Positions 62,817 through 64,000 of a stretch of 64,000 nt of DNA are shown here, piece after piece. Origin of the DNA: Nostoc sp. LEGE 06077 (GTDB lineage Bacteria > Cyanobacteriota > Cyanobacteriia > Cyanobacteriales > Nostocaceae); NCBI RefSeq assembly GCF_015207705.1, contig NZ_JADEWI010000003.1, positions 124,001 through 188,000 of the forward strand, written 5' to 3'. Position 1 is the stretch's first letter; each line of letters begins with the position of its first letter. A program made the translations under genes and the position numbers. Below the pieces are notes generated by a model that made no database searches, was not told the origin of the DNA, and saw nothing but the letters and a program-made list of their open reading frames with translations.

Positions 62817-63530
62817 TTAAGCAGCGACTTTTTCTTCCAGAGGTTTAAAAGTCTTTTTGGTAGCACCACAAATTGGACATTGCCAATCATCAGGAATCTC
62901 TTCAAATGGTGTACCAGGTGCAATTCCCGAATCGGGATCACCCGCCACAGGATCGTAAATCATGCTGCATTGACGACAAATCCATTTGCGAGTTTGGGAA
63001 TCTTCGCTGGCTACTCTGGTAACAGCTTGCCCACCATTTAAAACTTCTAGAGCTTCAGTGTAGCGATCGGCATGGTAATTTTCAATAAATTTGAGCAAGC
63101 CAAAACGGTGTGCGGCTTCTCGAAATGTATCAGCGTGTTCGCCAGATTCTTGTGCTTGTTTGAGAAATTCAGCGGCGGCTGGATTGTCCCTATCACTTTG
63201 TGCCGCTGCGGCAAATTCGGGATACATTGTAGTGTATTCATAAGTCTCTCCCTCAATTGCTAAAGACAAGCAACGAGAGACAATTTGTTTTTTTTGTTCA
63301 TCAGTTAAAGCCGTGGGATCTTCAACCACCAATTCTGGATGCAGCAACTGAAAATGGGCAAAAGCGTGTTCAGTTTCTTGTTCTGCGGTTTCCCGAAAAA
63401 GTTTTGCTAAATCCGAGAATCCTAATTTACTAGCAACTTTCGCAAAAAATAAATACTTGCGATTAGCCATCGATTCACCACCGAAGGCTGCTTCTAAGTT
63501 ATGCAGAGTCGTAATGTTGGATAAATCCAT
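62817..63530 (-). CDS. rubrerythrin
   Basis: A 237-residue non-haem iron peroxidase. The N-terminal diiron domain has ESMANRKYLFFAKVASKLGF, FRETAEQETEHAFAHF and GETYEYTTMYPEFAAAA with the bridging Glu and EHADTFREAAHRF. The C-terminal rubredoxin domain has KWICRQCSMIYDP and DWQCPICGATKKTF, four Cys ligands. Reduces hydrogen peroxide; in Nostoc the homologue (RbrA) protects the nitrogenase in heterocysts. Confidence 0.95.
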   Translation of the reverse strand: MDLSNITTLHNLEAAFGGESMANRKYLFFAKVASKLGFSDLAKLFRETAEQETEHAFAHFQLLHPELVVEDPTALTDEQKKQIVSRCLSLAIEGETYEYTTMYPEFAAAAQSDRDNPAAAEFLKQAQESGEHADTFREAAHRFGLLKFIENYHADRYTEALEVLNGGQAVTRVASEDSQTRKWICRQCSMIYDPVAGDPDSGIAPGTPFEEIPDDWQCPICGATKKTFKPLEEKVAA

Positions 63531-63725
63531 AGTGTTGAGATACCAGTGAAATAATATTGCCTAGCAAAAAAAACAGAGTTTAAATCAGGTTTATGAGCCA
63601 ATTTTGTATACCAGAAAACGTTTTATCCCAATTTCTGTTCGCCCATCTTTCTTTACCTGTTTTGACTGCTGTTCCAGGAAGATTATAAAACTAAAAATTT
63701 AAAACATTTTTTATTGACAAATTTC

Positions 63726-64000
63726 TCAAACAGCCCCGCCATTGACGCGAATATTTTGCCCAGTTATCCAACGCGCTTCTTCACTGGCTAAAAAAGCTAC
63801 CACGTCGGCAACTTCTTGGACATCACCCAGCTTGTTAAAAGCTGACATTTGGGCTAGACGATTGATTTGTTCTGGGGTTTTACCTTCACGGAACAGTTCT
63901 GTATCAGTCGGGCCAGGAGAAACAACATTCACTGTGATTTCCTTAGCACCCAACTCCTTCGCCAGCACCCGCGTTATCTGTTCCACTGCGCCTTTAGTTC
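63726..64000 (-). CDS. SDR-family oxidoreductase, C-terminal part
   Basis: Open to the window edge with no start; 91 residues. The visible part begins TKGAVEQITRVLAKELGAKE, giving the K of the YxxxK catalytic motif, and continues VNVVSPGPTDTELF, FLASEEARWITGQNIRVNGG, the standard classical SDR C-terminus. NADP-dependent reductase, specificity unknown. Confidence 0.88.
   Translation of the reverse strand, partial: TKGAVEQITRVLAKELGAKEITVNVVSPGPTDTELFREGKTPEQINRLAQMSAFNKLGDVQEVADVVAFLASEEARWITGQNIRVNGGAV

Overview
The window reads as chromosomal DNA of a filamentous, heterocyst-type cyanobacterium (Nostoc/Anabaena/Tolypothrix-like). The evidence is a psbA gene for photosystem II D1, very frequent HIP1 octamers (GCGATCGC), short heptamer tandem repeats and small palindromic elements between genes, a stand-alone phytochrome-like GAF protein, TrmFO, PEP carboxylase and several small cyanobacteria-type hypothetical proteins. 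No rRNA, tRNA or CRISPR array was seen.

Layout. 1-16 kb: mixed housekeeping genes (methyltransferases, TPR protein, phosphoribosyltransferase, family-4 uracil-DNA glycosylase, a GAF-only cyanobacteriochrome candidate, TrmFO, peptidoglycan amidase, SDR protein, HD phosphohydrolase, cytochrome P450). 15.5-16.7 kb: a ParA-type ATPase overlapping a coiled-coil partner that resembles the carboxysome-positioning pair McdA/McdB. 17-26 kb: an envelope/secretion block with a haemagglutinin-type two-partner-secretion exoprotein, an RTX-repeat protein with a lysozyme-like N-terminus and two lipoproteins. 26-36 kb: PEP carboxylase, a DUF1574/SGNH-like protein followed by an MBOAT acyltransferase (probable glycan O-acylation pair), and psbA (Gln130 isoform).

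37-49.2 kb is the main accessory island: a DNA phosphorothioation (Dnd) locus. On the plus strand are a Dnd-associated protein 4 gene, dndC, dndD, a small helical protein, dndE and a Dnd-associated methyltransferase. On the minus strand, diverging from dndC, is a three-gene set: a DndB-type DGQHR protein, a GIY-YIG nuclease-fold protein and a second, larger DGQHR protein. dndC and dndD are separated by an XRE regulator, a small protein and an IS200-like transposase flanked by two direct copies of a palindromic repeat. No dndFGH restriction genes or dndA are in the window, so the DGQHR/GIY-YIG set is the most interesting candidate for an unassigned regulatory or restriction module. A VapBC-type toxin-antitoxin pair follows the island.

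50-64 kb: an AmpG-like permease, GNAT acetyltransferase, HEAT-repeat protein, cupin, HD-domain protein, a phosphate ABC transporter operon (pstS-C-A-B) headed by an ArsR-type regulator with a CCxxC tail, a large TPR protein, rubrerythrin and a truncated SDR gene. Dispersed non-coding repeats have remodelled gene ends at several points (11.6, 13.1, 44.3 and 52.9 kb).
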